A stretch of 64,000 bases of DNA from Streptomyces sp. NA02950. GTDB lineage: Bacteria > Actinomycetota > Actinomycetes > Streptomycetales > Streptomycetaceae. The translations under genes were made by a program, and so were the position numbers. Each line of letters opens with the position of its first letter. The stretch's first letter is position 1. The stretch lies in assembly GCF_013364155.1 (NCBI RefSeq), contig NZ_CP054916.1, forward strand, positions 9,330,001 to 9,394,000, read 5' to 3'. Positions 15,832 to 25,367 of the stretch are shown piece by piece. Under the pieces are notes generated by a model that was not told the DNA's origin, did no database searches, and was given only the letters and a program-made list of their open reading frames with translations.

Positions 15832-18800
15832 ATGGAGCAGGAAAGTCCCGGGTTCGCCGTTTCGCCCCGGCAGCGCGCGCTGTGGTCGCAGTGCGCCACC
15901 GGTAATGCCGTCAACGCCGTACAAGTGTGTGTGCGGCTGGACGGCGAGCTGGAGCGCGGTCGGATGGACGCCGCACTGGGCATGGTGGTGGGCACACACG
16001 AATCATTGCGCACCAGCTTCGTCTCCCACGCGGGTAGGCGAGCGCCCGCACAGGTCATCAGCGATCCCTCGGTCGTCGAGCTGCGTGCCGTCGAGCTGCG
16101 TGCGCCGACGAGCGGAGAGCCCAGCCGGGAACTGATCGAACTGGCCGCGGCGGAGCGGCGGTCGGTCGACAGCGGGCCCGGCGAAGGCTTTCGCGCGGTA
16201 CTGGCCGGGACCGGCGTCCACCAGGCGGTGCTCCTGCTGACCGCCCACCCTCTGAACGCCGATCTCGGTTCGCTGCAGCTGGTCGCGGCGGACCTCGTCG
16301 CGGCCTACCGGAGGGACGAGAAGCATTCCGGGGACGTCCTCCAGTACGCGGACTTCTCCTCCTGGCACAACGAACTGCTCACCGCGCCCGAGGGTGTCGC
16401 CGATCGCGCAGCCTGGGCCGACCTCCTGGACGGCGACGGTGCGCTGCCGCGGACCACCACCGGTGAGGACACGGTTGCGCACCGGTCGTTCCGGCTGGCT
16501 CCCGTGCCCTGCGTCCATGCCCTCGATGAATTCGCCGCCGAGCACGAGATCGACGCCGAGGCCGTGCTGGCCGCCGCGTTCCGGACCGCGGTGTGGCGTG
16601 TGAGCGGGGAACACGACGGCCTGGTCCTGATGACGCGGCCGGGCCGTGGCTTCCCCTGGCTCGAGCGCGCGGTCGGCGCCTTCGAACGTGACGTGCCGCT
16701 GCGCGGCGAACTCACGGCGTCACAAACGTTTACGACGGTCGCTCGGGACACGGCCGAGTGGTTCCGCTGGGCCGAGCAGCGCGTCGACTACTTGGACCCG
16801 GAACTGGTGGCGGACAACGCAGCCGGACAGGTGCTGCCACGGTTCAGCTTCCACGCCCTCGGCGCGCCGGTGTACGAGTCCGGTCCGCGGTGGACCGTCA
16901 CCGGACTGGAACAGGCTGACTCGGGCGCATTGTCGCTCACCTGTGTGCGCTCGGACGAAGCGCTCGAGATCACCGTGCGGTACGACGCCGCTCTGGTCGA
17001 CCAGGCCACGGCGTTGGCGGTGGCCGATGCGTTCGTGACGGTGCTCAACACGGCCCTGGTGGACGGCACGACGTCGATCGGCGCGTTCGAACTGCTGTCG
17101 TCGGAGCAACGGGAGGCCGTGCTCGGCGCGGCGGCAGGTCCGGAGGCCGAGGTGCCGGACCAGGCCGTACACGAACTCATCGCACACCAGGCTGAGCTAC
17201 ACCCCGACCGGGTCGCCGTCGAGTTCGACAGAGCGGAGCTCACCTACATCGAGCTCGATGTCAGGGCCAACCAACTCGCCCACTGCCTGCGGCAGCGCGG
17301 GGTCGGGCGTGGCGACAGGGTGGTCGTGTCACTCGGGCGGTCGCCGGAACTGCTCGTGGCCCTGCTCGGTGTCCTCAAGTCCGGGGCCGCGTTCGTCCCG
17401 GTCGACGTCGGCTACCCGCCGGCCAGGCTCACACTGGCGATCGAACAGACAGCGCCGAAGGCGGTGCTGGCAACCGGTCCGGTGCTCGACGGCCTCGACC
17501 GGCAAGACGTCCCCGCGCTCGCGCTGGATGGGAACCCGGCCGAACTCGCCGGGCAGCCGACCGCTCCGCCCGGGATTGCTGTGACCGGCGACGACACCGC
17601 GTACGTGCTGTACACCTCGGGCACCACCGGCCGGCCCAATGGCGTGGTCGTACCGCACCGGGGCCTGGCGAACTACCTCTCCTGGGCCGCCACCGCCTAC
17701 CGGCTCGACCAGGGCAACGGCGTGCTGGTGCACACCTCGATCAGCTTCGACCTGACGCTGACCGGTCTGCTCGGCCCTCTGATCGTCGGGCAGTCGGTCG
17801 TCCTGCTGCCGGAGAGCGCGGGGGTCACCGGGCTGGCGGGAATGCTGCGCACACGTCGCGACCTCAGCATGGTCAAGCTGACGCCGACGCATCTGGACAT
17901 CGTCGGCCAGCTGGTCACCGCGGAGGAGATCACCGACAGCGTGCGCACCGTCGTAGTGGGAGGGGAGGCTCTGCGCGCGCAGAGCGCTGCTCCGTTCCTC
18001 GACGCGGGATCGACAGTGGTCAACGAGTACGGGCCCACTGAAACCGTGGTGGGCAGCATCGCCCACTGGGCGGACGTGGCAGCGCCGCGGCACGGCACGG
18101 TGCCTGTCGGCACACCGATAGCCAACACGCGGGTGTACCTGTTGGACCCGCGGAAGCACCTGGTGCCGGACGGGGCGGTCGGCGAGATCTTCCTCGGCGG
18201 TGCCGGGGTGGCCGACGGCTACCTCGGGCAGCCGGAACTTACCGAGCAGCGGTTTGTGCCGGACCGTTTCGGCACACCGGGCTCGCGGCTCTACCAGACC
18301 GGCGACGTGGGTCGCCGCCGTGCGGACGGGGCCCTGGAGTACCTCGGCCGGTTCGATGAGCAGGTCAAGGTCCGCGGCGTGCGCGTGGAGCCGAAGGAGA
18401 TCGAGGAGGTTCTCCGCGCTTACCCGGGAGTCGGTCAGGCGGTGGTCGTCGCCCGCCGGGACGAGGACCCCGGCGGGTCGTCCCCGCTCGTGGGCGAGTT
18501 GCAGCTGGTGGGCTACGTGGTGCCCGGCAAGCAGAAGGGCGGCATGGACGGGGACCCCGTGCTGTCCTCGGCCGCGCTGGTCCGGCACTGCCGCGACCGG
18601 TTGCCCGAGCCGATGGTCCCGGCGGCGGTCGTGCTCCTCGACGCGCTGCCCGTGACGGCCAACGGCAAGCTCGACCGGGCCGCGCTGCCCAAGCCTGCGA
18701 AGGGGAGCAGGCAGGCAGCCGAGTACGTGGCCCCTCAGACGGAGACCGAAGAGATCCTGGCCGGAGCGGTGGCCACCGTGCTCGGCGTGGACCGGGTCGG

Positions 18801-21800
18801 GGCGGCCGACAACTACTTCCTGCTCGGCGGTGACTCCATCCGCAGCGTGATGGTTTCCAGCCGGGCGCAGGCCAGCGGCCTGGACGTCACGGTCGCCACC
18901 TTGCACGAGAACCCGGTCATCGCCGACTGCGCCGCCGCGCTGGATCTCAAACAGCCGGATGCCGGCCCACCGGTCACCGCGCCGTTCGTGCTCATCTCCG
19001 AGGAGGACCGGGAGCGACTGCCCGCCGAGGTCGCGGATGCCTTCCCGCTCAGCCTGTTGCAGGAAGGGATGATCTTCCACCGGGACTTCGCCGCGAAGTC
19101 CGCCGTGTACCACGCCATCGCCTCGGTCCGTCTGCGCGCGCCGTTCGACCTGGACGTGATGCGCACCGTGGTGCGTCAGCTGGTCGAACGCCACCCGATG
19201 CTGCGCACCTCATTCGACATGACCACCTACTCCCGGCCCCTGCAGCTGGTGCACAGCGACTTCCAGACCCCGCTGTACTTCGAGGACCTGTGCGGCATGC
19301 CGGAACCGGCGCAGGAGGACCGGGTCACCGCGTGGGTCGACCGGGAGCGGTTACGCGGCTTCGAGCTGCACGACTATCCGCTGATCCGGTTCATGGTGCA
19401 CCTGCGCGGCGACGGCGACTTCCAGTTCACCTACGGGTTCCACCACGAGATCGTCGACGGCTGGAGTGAGGCGTTGATGATCACCGAGCTGTTCAGCCAC
19501 TACTTCTCGCTCGTCTACGACGAGCCCATCGCGATCAAGCCGCCGACGTCCGGGATGCGCGACGCCGTCGCTCTCGAGCTGGAGGCGTTGGACAAGAGGG
19601 AGAACTACGACTTCTGGAACGACTACCTGGCCGACGCGACGCTCATGCGGCTGCCCAGGGTCGGGAGCGGGCCGACAGCCGACAAGGGCGAACGCGAGAT
19701 CGTCCGGATCGTGGTGCCGGTCGGGTGCGAACTCTCCGACGGCCTCAAGCGGGTGGCCACCGGCCTCGCGGTGCCGCTGAAGAGTGTCCTGCTGGCGGCG
19801 CACCTCGCGGTGATGTCGGCCTACGGCGGCAACATCGACACGCTGACGTACACGGTGACCAACGGCAGGCCCGAAGCGGTCGACGGTAGTACCGCGATCG
19901 GGCTGTTCGTCAACAGCCTGGCGCTGCGGGTCCGGATGGCGGGCGGCAGCTGGCGGAAGTTGATCGAGGACACGCTGCGGTCCGAGCAGGTGTCGATGCC
20001 CTACCGGCGGCTGCCCATGGCCGAGTTGAAGCGGCACCAGGGCAACGAACCACTGGCCGAGTCGCTGTTCTTCTTCACCAACTACCACGTGTTCGGGGTG
20101 CTGGACCGGTGGACCGAGCGCGGGGTCGCGCACGTGGAGAACGAACTCTACGGCGAGTCGACCTTCCCGTTCTGTGGGATCTTCCGACTGCACCGGGAGA
20201 CGGGCGAGCTGGAGGTGCGGATCGAGTACGACAGCCTGCAGTTCTCCGCCGAGGTGATGGAGAGCATCCGGGACTGCTATGTGCTGGTGATGGAAGCGAT
20301 CGCGGCCGACCCCACCGCCCGCTTCGACGCTCTCGACCAGTTGCCCAACCGGGACCGCGAGCTGCTCGACGGGTTCGTCCGCGGCGAGGTCACCCCGCTG
20401 CCGGAACGGTGTGTGCACGAGGCGGTGGCCGTACAGGCCATGGTGACGCCGGACCGGATCGCGGTGGAGGCGGACGGCGCGACGGTCAGCTATAGGGCGC
20501 TCGATCGGTGGGCCGACCGCATCGCGCACGGGCTGCGCCGGCGGGGAGTGGGCCGCAATCACGTGGTCGGAGTCTTCGCCGAACGCTCACCCGAACAGAT
20601 CGCCTTCCTGCTGGGGGTGCTCAAGGCCGGTGCCGCTTATTTGCCGCTCGACCCGACCCAGCCGGACGAGCGTACCGCGGCGCTCCTGGCGAGCAGCGGG
20701 GCCGCGGTGGTGCTCGCCGAGCGGCGCCTCGATTCCCGGGTACCGGCGGGGATCGATCTGTTCACGCCGGATCGCAACCCCACCGGAGCAGAAGCGAAGC
20801 GCCTCCCGGACGCGGGTGTCTGCGCCGCCGACGCGGCCTACGTTATCTACACGTCGGGCTCGACCGGCGAGCCGAAGGGCGTCGTGGTCGAGCACCGCAA
20901 CGTGCTGGCCTCGATCCAGGCCAGGAGCGTGGCCTATCCTGAGCCGCCCGAACGCTTCCTGCTGCTGTCTTCGTTCGCTTTCGACAGTTCCGTCGCCGGG
21001 ATTTTCTGGACGTTGACCACCGGGGGGACCCTGGTCCTGCCGGCGGAGGGCACCCAGCTCGACCCGGTGAGCACGGTCGGTGCGATCGCCCGGTCGCGGC
21101 CTACTCACACCCTCGGAATCCCGTCCCTGCTCGGCCCGCTGCTGGATCAGGCCGCGCCGGGGGAGCTCGGATCGCTGGCCCGGGTGATCACCGCGGGGGA
21201 GGCGGCACCGGCCGCCCTGCACCGGGAGTGCCAGGAGAAGGCGGCGGGCTGTCTGCTGTCCAACGAGTACGGCCCCACCGAGGCAACGGTGTGGAGCACG
21301 GTGTGGACCGGCACGCCCGACGCCGGGGAGCCGCATCTGCCGATCGGGCGCCCAGTGGCGAACACCCAGGTCCGGGTGCTGGACCAGCACGGTCGGCCGA
21401 CGCCGGTGGCGGTGTCGGGCGAGCTGCACATCGGTGGGGCCACTGTGGCCCGCGGCTACCTGGGCCGCCCGGCCGACACGGCGGTGGTGTTCCAACCGGA
21501 TCCGCACAGCCGGGTACCCGGTGCCCGGCGGTACGCGACCGGCGACGTCGGCCGCTTCCTGCCCACCGGCGACCTCGAGTTCCTCGGCCGGATCGACCAC
21601 CAGGTCAAGATCCGCGGTTTCCGGGTGGAACCGGCGGAGGTCGAAGCCGTCCTGGACACCCACCCGGCGCTGCAACGGTCGATCGTGGTCGCCCGCGGTG
21701 GGGACGGCGAGAAACAGCTCGTGGCCTATGTGCTGCCGGACGCGGACGAGCGGCCCGAGCAGGCGGAGCTACAGCAGTACGTGCGGGACCGGCTGCCGCG

Positions 21801-22179
21801 GTACATGGTGCCCAGCGCCTGCGTGGTCCTCGACACCGTCCCGCTGACCAGCACGGGGAAGGTCGACCGTGCCCTGCTGCCCGAGCCGGAACCGGCGACC
21901 GAGCTGCCGCTCACTTCGCCGAGGACGGAGACCGAACAACTGCTGACCGACATCTGGTCCACGGTGCTCAAGCTCGACCGGGTCGGGGTGCACCACCACT
22001 TCTTCGACGTCGGCGGCGAGTCGCTGCGTGCGATGCAGGTGATCGCGGCGACCAACAAGCTGTTCGGGACCTCGTTGTCGGTGCGCAAGCTGCTCGACGC
22101 GCCGACCATCGCCGAGTTCGCGCTCGAGGTGGACGGCGCCCGGTATCCCACAGCAGCCGCTGGAAGTAGCCGCGGATGA
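15832..22179 (+). CDS. blmX: NRPS BlmX homologue: C*-A(Asn)-PCP-C-A(His)-PCP
   Basis: About 2115 residues. Domains: C 5-430, A 446-950, PCP about 970-1040 (LLGGDSIRS), C 1067-1505 (HHEIVDGWS), A 1527-2013, PCP about 2027-2100 (core VGGESL). The first C domain has HPLNADL near residue 138 in place of HHxxxDG and is presumably inactive. The first A domain reads D-L-T-K-V-G-E-V-G at the specificity positions, close to the Asn code. The second reads D-S-A-L-I-A-E-V-W, which I recall as the His code. This fits modules for the second Asn and the His of bleomycin. Start is ATG 15832 or GTG 15829. A TTA codon occurs at 19351. Its stop overlaps the next start (ATGA). The upstream partner is the C domain ending BlmV. 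Confidence 0.93.
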   Translation: MEQESPGFAVSPRQRALWSQCATGNAVNAVQVCVRLDGELERGRMDAALGMVVGTHESLRTSFVSHAGRRAPAQVISDPSVVELRAVELRAPTSGEPSRELIELAAAERRSVDSGPGEGFRAVLAGTGVHQAVLLLTAHPLNADLGSLQLVAADLVAAYRRDEKHSGDVLQYADFSSWHNELLTAPEGVADRAAWADLLDGDGALPRTTTGEDTVAHRSFRLAPVPCVHALDEFAAEHEIDAEAVLAAAFRTAVWRVSGEHDGLVLMTRPGRGFPWLERAVGAFERDVPLRGELTASQTFTTVARDTAEWFRWAEQRVDYLDPELVADNAAGQVLPRFSFHALGAPVYESGPRWTVTGLEQADSGALSLTCVRSDEALEITVRYDAALVDQATALAVADAFVTVLNTALVDGTTSIGAFELLSSEQREAVLGAAAGPEAEVPDQAVHELIAHQAELHPDRVAVEFDRAELTYIELDVRANQLAHCLRQRGVGRGDRVVVSLGRSPELLVALLGVLKSGAAFVPVDVGYPPARLTLAIEQTAPKAVLATGPVLDGLDRQDVPALALDGNPAELAGQPTAPPGIAVTGDDTAYVLYTSGTTGRPNGVVVPHRGLANYLSWAATAYRLDQGNGVLVHTSISFDLTLTGLLGPLIVGQSVVLLPESAGVTGLAGMLRTRRDLSMVKLTPTHLDIVGQLVTAEEITDSVRTVVVGGEALRAQSAAPFLDAGSTVVNEYGPTETVVGSIAHWADVAAPRHGTVPVGTPIANTRVYLLDPRKHLVPDGAVGEIFLGGAGVADGYLGQPELTEQRFVPDRFGTPGSRLYQTGDVGRRRADGALEYLGRFDEQVKVRGVRVEPKEIEEVLRAYPGVGQAVVVARRDEDPGGSSPLVGELQLVGYVVPGKQKGGMDGDPVLSSAALVRHCRDRLPEPMVPAAVVLLDALPVTANGKLDRAALPKPAKGSRQAAEYVAPQTETEEILAGAVATVLGVDRVGAADNYFLLGGDSIRSVMVSSRAQASGLDVTVATLHENPVIADCAAALDLKQPDAGPPVTAPFVLISEEDRERLPAEVADAFPLSLLQEGMIFHRDFAAKSAVYHAIASVRLRAPFDLDVMRTVVRQLVERHPMLRTSFDMTTYSRPLQLVHSDFQTPLYFEDLCGMPEPAQEDRVTAWVDRERLRGFELHDYPLIRFMVHLRGDGDFQFTYGFHHEIVDGWSEALMITELFSHYFSLVYDEPIAIKPPTSGMRDAVALELEALDKRENYDFWNDYLADATLMRLPRVGSGPTADKGEREIVRIVVPVGCELSDGLKRVATGLAVPLKSVLLAAHLAVMSAYGGNIDTLTYTVTNGRPEAVDGSTAIGLFVNSLALRVRMAGGSWRKLIEDTLRSEQVSMPYRRLPMAELKRHQGNEPLAESLFFFTNYHVFGVLDRWTERGVAHVENELYGESTFPFCGIFRLHRETGELEVRIEYDSLQFSAEVMESIRDCYVLVMEAIAADPTARFDALDQLPNRDRELLDGFVRGEVTPLPERCVHEAVAVQAMVTPDRIAVEADGATVSYRALDRWADRIAHGLRRRGVGRNHVVGVFAERSPEQIAFLLGVLKAGAAYLPLDPTQPDERTAALLASSGAAVVLAERRLDSRVPAGIDLFTPDRNPTGAEAKRLPDAGVCAADAAYVIYTSGSTGEPKGVVVEHRNVLASIQARSVAYPEPPERFLLLSSFAFDSSVAGIFWTLTTGGTLVLPAEGTQLDPVSTVGAIARSRPTHTLGIPSLLGPLLDQAAPGELGSLARVITAGEAAPAALHRECQEKAAGCLLSNEYGPTEATVWSTVWTGTPDAGEPHLPIGRPVANTQVRVLDQHGRPTPVAVSGELHIGGATVARGYLGRPADTAVVFQPDPHSRVPGARRYATGDVGRFLPTGDLEFLGRIDHQVKIRGFRVEPAEVEAVLDTHPALQRSIVVARGGDGEKQLVAYVLPDADERPEQAELQQYVRDRLPRYMVPSACVVLDTVPLTSTGKVDRALLPEPEPATELPLTSPRTETEQLLTDIWSTVLKLDRVGVHHHFFDVGGESLRAMQVIAATNKLFGTSLSVRKLLDAPTIAEFALEVDGARYPTAAAGSSRG

Positions 22180-25100
22180 GCCCGGCAACGGCGACCAGCC
22201 TTGAGCCGCCAGTACCGCTCACGACAGCCCAGCAGCGGTTGTGGTTCCTCCAGCAGCTGGCGCCGGGCAATCCGGCGTACACGATCTGCACCGCCATCGA
22301 GCTGGTGGGACCGCTCAACCCGCTCGCGCTGCGCTACGCGGTCGGCCGGATCGGCCGCAGGCACGAGATGCTGCGCGCGGTCTTCGCCGATGACGGCGAG
22401 GGCCCCAGCCAACGGGTGGCGTCGGCCGCCCCTTGCCTGCGGCTGGTCGACGTTGCCGCTGCCGGGGGCGAGCGGGAGGTGCGCAGGCTGCTCACGGAGA
22501 TCGGGGCCCGCCCTTTCGCGCTGGCCGCAGGTCCACCCGTGGCCTGGCTGCTCCTGCGGCTTGCGCCGCACCGGCACCTGCTCGTGCTCTCGGTGCATCA
22601 CCTGGTGTTCGACGGAGGTTCGGCCCAGGTGGTGCGCGACGAGCTCCAAGCCCTGTGCCAGGCCGCTGTCACCGGCACGCCGGCCGCCCAGCCCGCGCCG
22701 GGGGCCGACTATGGGCAAGTCGTCGCCCAGCAGCAGGAACTGGTGGAGCAGGACAGCGGTTCCGTGGCGTTCTGGCGGGCCGAGCTCGCCGGGGCGCCGC
22801 CACGCAGCACGCCCTTCGGCGGGACCTCGGCCGGGCATACCCGGCCGGTCCGGCACGTCGAGCGGCTGGGACGGGCGGAGATCGGTGCGTTGAACCGGCT
22901 GTGTAGGCGCACGGGCAGCACCAGGTTCATGGCGCTGCTGGCTGCGCTCGGCTGTTGGGTCGGCCGCTACAGCGGACAGCGGGACGTCGTCCTGGGTTCT
23001 CCGGTTGCCTTGCGAGAGGGCGAGCTGTCGCGGGGAGCGGTCGGCCTGCTCATCAACATGCTGCCCCTGCGCCTGCGGCTGCACGGCGAACCGGATTTCC
23101 ACGACGTCCTTCGCCGCGCCAGGAACACGGTGCTCGACGCGCTGGATCACCGGTGGGTGGCGTTCGAGCGGATCGTCGACGAGCTGGGCGTACACCGAGA
23201 CCTCGACACCACCCCGCTGTTCCAGGTGCTGTTCGCCTACCAGCAGCCTCCGGAGCCGCCGTCCCTGCCGGAGGTCGCGGCACGGCTGGTAGACGTGCCT
23301 GCCGCAGCGGCGAAGTACGACCTGACCGTCACCGCGGCGGACACCGCGGAGGGGATTGATTTGATTTTCGAGGCGGACGGCGCGTGCTGTTCGGAACCGG
23401 AACTCGCCAGTCGGTGCCGCCAGTTCCGGGCGCTGCTCAGCGCCGCGCTGGCCGATCCGGAGCGGTCCGTGCACCGGCTGGTGTTGACCACTCCGCAGCA
23501 GCTGAGGGCCCTGCGCGCTCCCGCGGCGATCGACCCCGGTGCGGGCGAGTTGGTCCACAGTCTCGTGGCGGCGAGAGCCGCCAAGCACCCCGACGTGGTG
23601 GCAGTGGTGCACGGCCGATGCCAGGTGAGCTACCGGCAGCTGGACGCCTGGTCGGACGGCATCGCCGCGGACCTGCGCGCTCGGGGCTGCGGCCCGGACG
23701 AGGTGGTCGGTGTCTGGCTCCCCAGGACACCGGCGATCCTCGCTGCCCTGCTCGGCGTGCTGAAAGCGGGTGCGGCGTTCCTGCCGGTCGGCGTGGAGCA
23801 GCCCGCGCAGCGGGTCCGGCTGATGCTCGCCGAAACCGGCTCCCGGCTGCTCATCGGTGACGAGGAGCTGCTGGACCGGCGCGGGGCCGAGGGAGTGCTC
23901 CTGCCGCCCGTGGTCCCGGTGTCCCGGCCCGGCCCGGCGCCGCGGGTGACGGTCCCGCCGCGGGCGCTGGCGTACGTGCTGTACACCTCGGGGTCCACCG
24001 GACGGCCGAAAGGTGTCGCGATCGAGCACCGCAGCGCTGCGGCCTTCCTGCGCTGGGCCGGGACCGAGTTCGGCGCGGAAGGGCTGCGCAGCGTCCTCGC
24101 CACCACCTCTGTCGGCTTCGACCTCGCCTTCTTCGAGCTGTTCGCGCCGCTGGCCCACGGCGGGACCGTCGTGCTGGCCGAGGACGCGCTCCACATCCCC
24201 GAGACACCTGCGGCCACGGGAGCGACCCTGCTGAACTCCGTGCCCTCGGCGGTGGCGGCCCTGCTCGATGTCGACGGGGTGCCCGGAGCGGTCGACGCGG
24301 TGAACCTGGCCGGCGAGCCGCTGCCGCGGGAGCTGGCCGACCGGCTCCAGCGGCGCCCGATGCACACCGTGGTACGCAACCTCTACGGTCCTTCCGAAGC
24401 GACCACGTACGCGACAGCGGGAGTGGTCGACGCGGGCAGTGCTCCGCCGACCATCGGCACCTCGATCGGCACGGTGCGCGCGTGGGTGGCGGATGACCAT
24501 GGCCAACCGGTTCCCGACCTGGTCAATGGGGAACTGCTCATCGGCGGGCCCGCACTCGCCCGCGGCTACTGCGGCCTCCCCGCCAAAACGGCCGAGGCGT
24601 TCGTCCCCGACCCGTTCGGCGACCCGGGCACCCGTGTCTACCGCACCGGTGACCTCGTGCGGCAGCGCGCCGACGGCCAACTGGTCTTCGTCGGCCGCCG
24701 CGACGCGCAGATCAAGCTGCGCGGGGTGCGCATCGAGCTCGGCGAGATCGAACAGGTGCTCCGCACGGTGGCGCCGATCCGCGACGTGGTCGTCCTGCCG
24801 GATGGCGAGGAACCCGCGAACCGGCGGCTGGTGGCGTTCGCCAGCGCGACGCCGGGAGAGCGGTTGTCCCCGGACGACGTGCTGGCGGCGCTGCGCTCGG
24901 CGCTGCCGCCGGTGATGATCCCCTCGGCGCTGGTCGTCCTGGCCGATCTGCCGCACAACGACAACGGCAAGGTCGACCGGGCCGTACTCGCCGGCCGCGC
25001 CGCCACCGCGGTCCAGGAACGCCGCCGCGGGGGCGCTCCCGGGAACGCGCTGGAGCGGGCCATCGCACAGGAGTGGCAGCGGGTGCTCGGCGTCGAGCGG

Positions 25101-25367
25101 ATCGGTGTCCACGACGGGTTCTTCGACCTCGGTGGGAACTCCCTCGGCCTACTGCGACTGCACCATGCGCTGGTCGGCTCCGTCCACGCCGGACTTCGGT
25201 TGGTCGACCTGTTCCAGTTCCCCGACATAGCCAGCCTCGCCGACCACGTCGATCACCTCATCCGCTCGGTCGACAGCGGGTGCCGGCCGCCCGCGGTCGA
25301 CCCGGCGTTGGCCCGGGGCAGACGCCGCAGGTACATGGCAGGACTCGGACGGGAGCGCCAGACATGA
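22176..25367 (+). CDS. blmIX: NRPS BlmIX homologue: C-A(Ala)-PCP
   Basis: A single-module NRPS of 1063 residues, coupled to blmX by ATGA. Domains: C 8-435 with intact HHLVFDGGS near 142, A about 460-940 (LYTSGSTGRPKG), PCP about 960-1030 (DLGGNSLGLL, with GGNS rather than GGDS). The A-domain specificity positions read D-L-F-N-N-A-L-T-Y, the alanine code as I remember it. The module therefore adds the alanine that the following PKS extends to the amino-hydroxy-methylvalerate unit of bleomycin. It ends with a basic tail rich in Arg, probably part of the contact with the PKS. Confidence 0.92.
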   Translation: MSPATATSLEPPVPLTTAQQRLWFLQQLAPGNPAYTICTAIELVGPLNPLALRYAVGRIGRRHEMLRAVFADDGEGPSQRVASAAPCLRLVDVAAAGGEREVRRLLTEIGARPFALAAGPPVAWLLLRLAPHRHLLVLSVHHLVFDGGSAQVVRDELQALCQAAVTGTPAAQPAPGADYGQVVAQQQELVEQDSGSVAFWRAELAGAPPRSTPFGGTSAGHTRPVRHVERLGRAEIGALNRLCRRTGSTRFMALLAALGCWVGRYSGQRDVVLGSPVALREGELSRGAVGLLINMLPLRLRLHGEPDFHDVLRRARNTVLDALDHRWVAFERIVDELGVHRDLDTTPLFQVLFAYQQPPEPPSLPEVAARLVDVPAAAAKYDLTVTAADTAEGIDLIFEADGACCSEPELASRCRQFRALLSAALADPERSVHRLVLTTPQQLRALRAPAAIDPGAGELVHSLVAARAAKHPDVVAVVHGRCQVSYRQLDAWSDGIAADLRARGCGPDEVVGVWLPRTPAILAALLGVLKAGAAFLPVGVEQPAQRVRLMLAETGSRLLIGDEELLDRRGAEGVLLPPVVPVSRPGPAPRVTVPPRALAYVLYTSGSTGRPKGVAIEHRSAAAFLRWAGTEFGAEGLRSVLATTSVGFDLAFFELFAPLAHGGTVVLAEDALHIPETPAATGATLLNSVPSAVAALLDVDGVPGAVDAVNLAGEPLPRELADRLQRRPMHTVVRNLYGPSEATTYATAGVVDAGSAPPTIGTSIGTVRAWVADDHGQPVPDLVNGELLIGGPALARGYCGLPAKTAEAFVPDPFGDPGTRVYRTGDLVRQRADGQLVFVGRRDAQIKLRGVRIELGEIEQVLRTVAPIRDVVVLPDGEEPANRRLVAFASATPGERLSPDDVLAALRSALPPVMIPSALVVLADLPHNDNGKVDRAVLAGRAATAVQERRRGGAPGNALERAIAQEWQRVLGVERIGVHDGFFDLGGNSLGLLRLHHALVGSVHAGLRLVDLFQFPDIASLADHVDHLIRSVDSGCRPPAVDPALARGRRRRYMAGLGRERQT

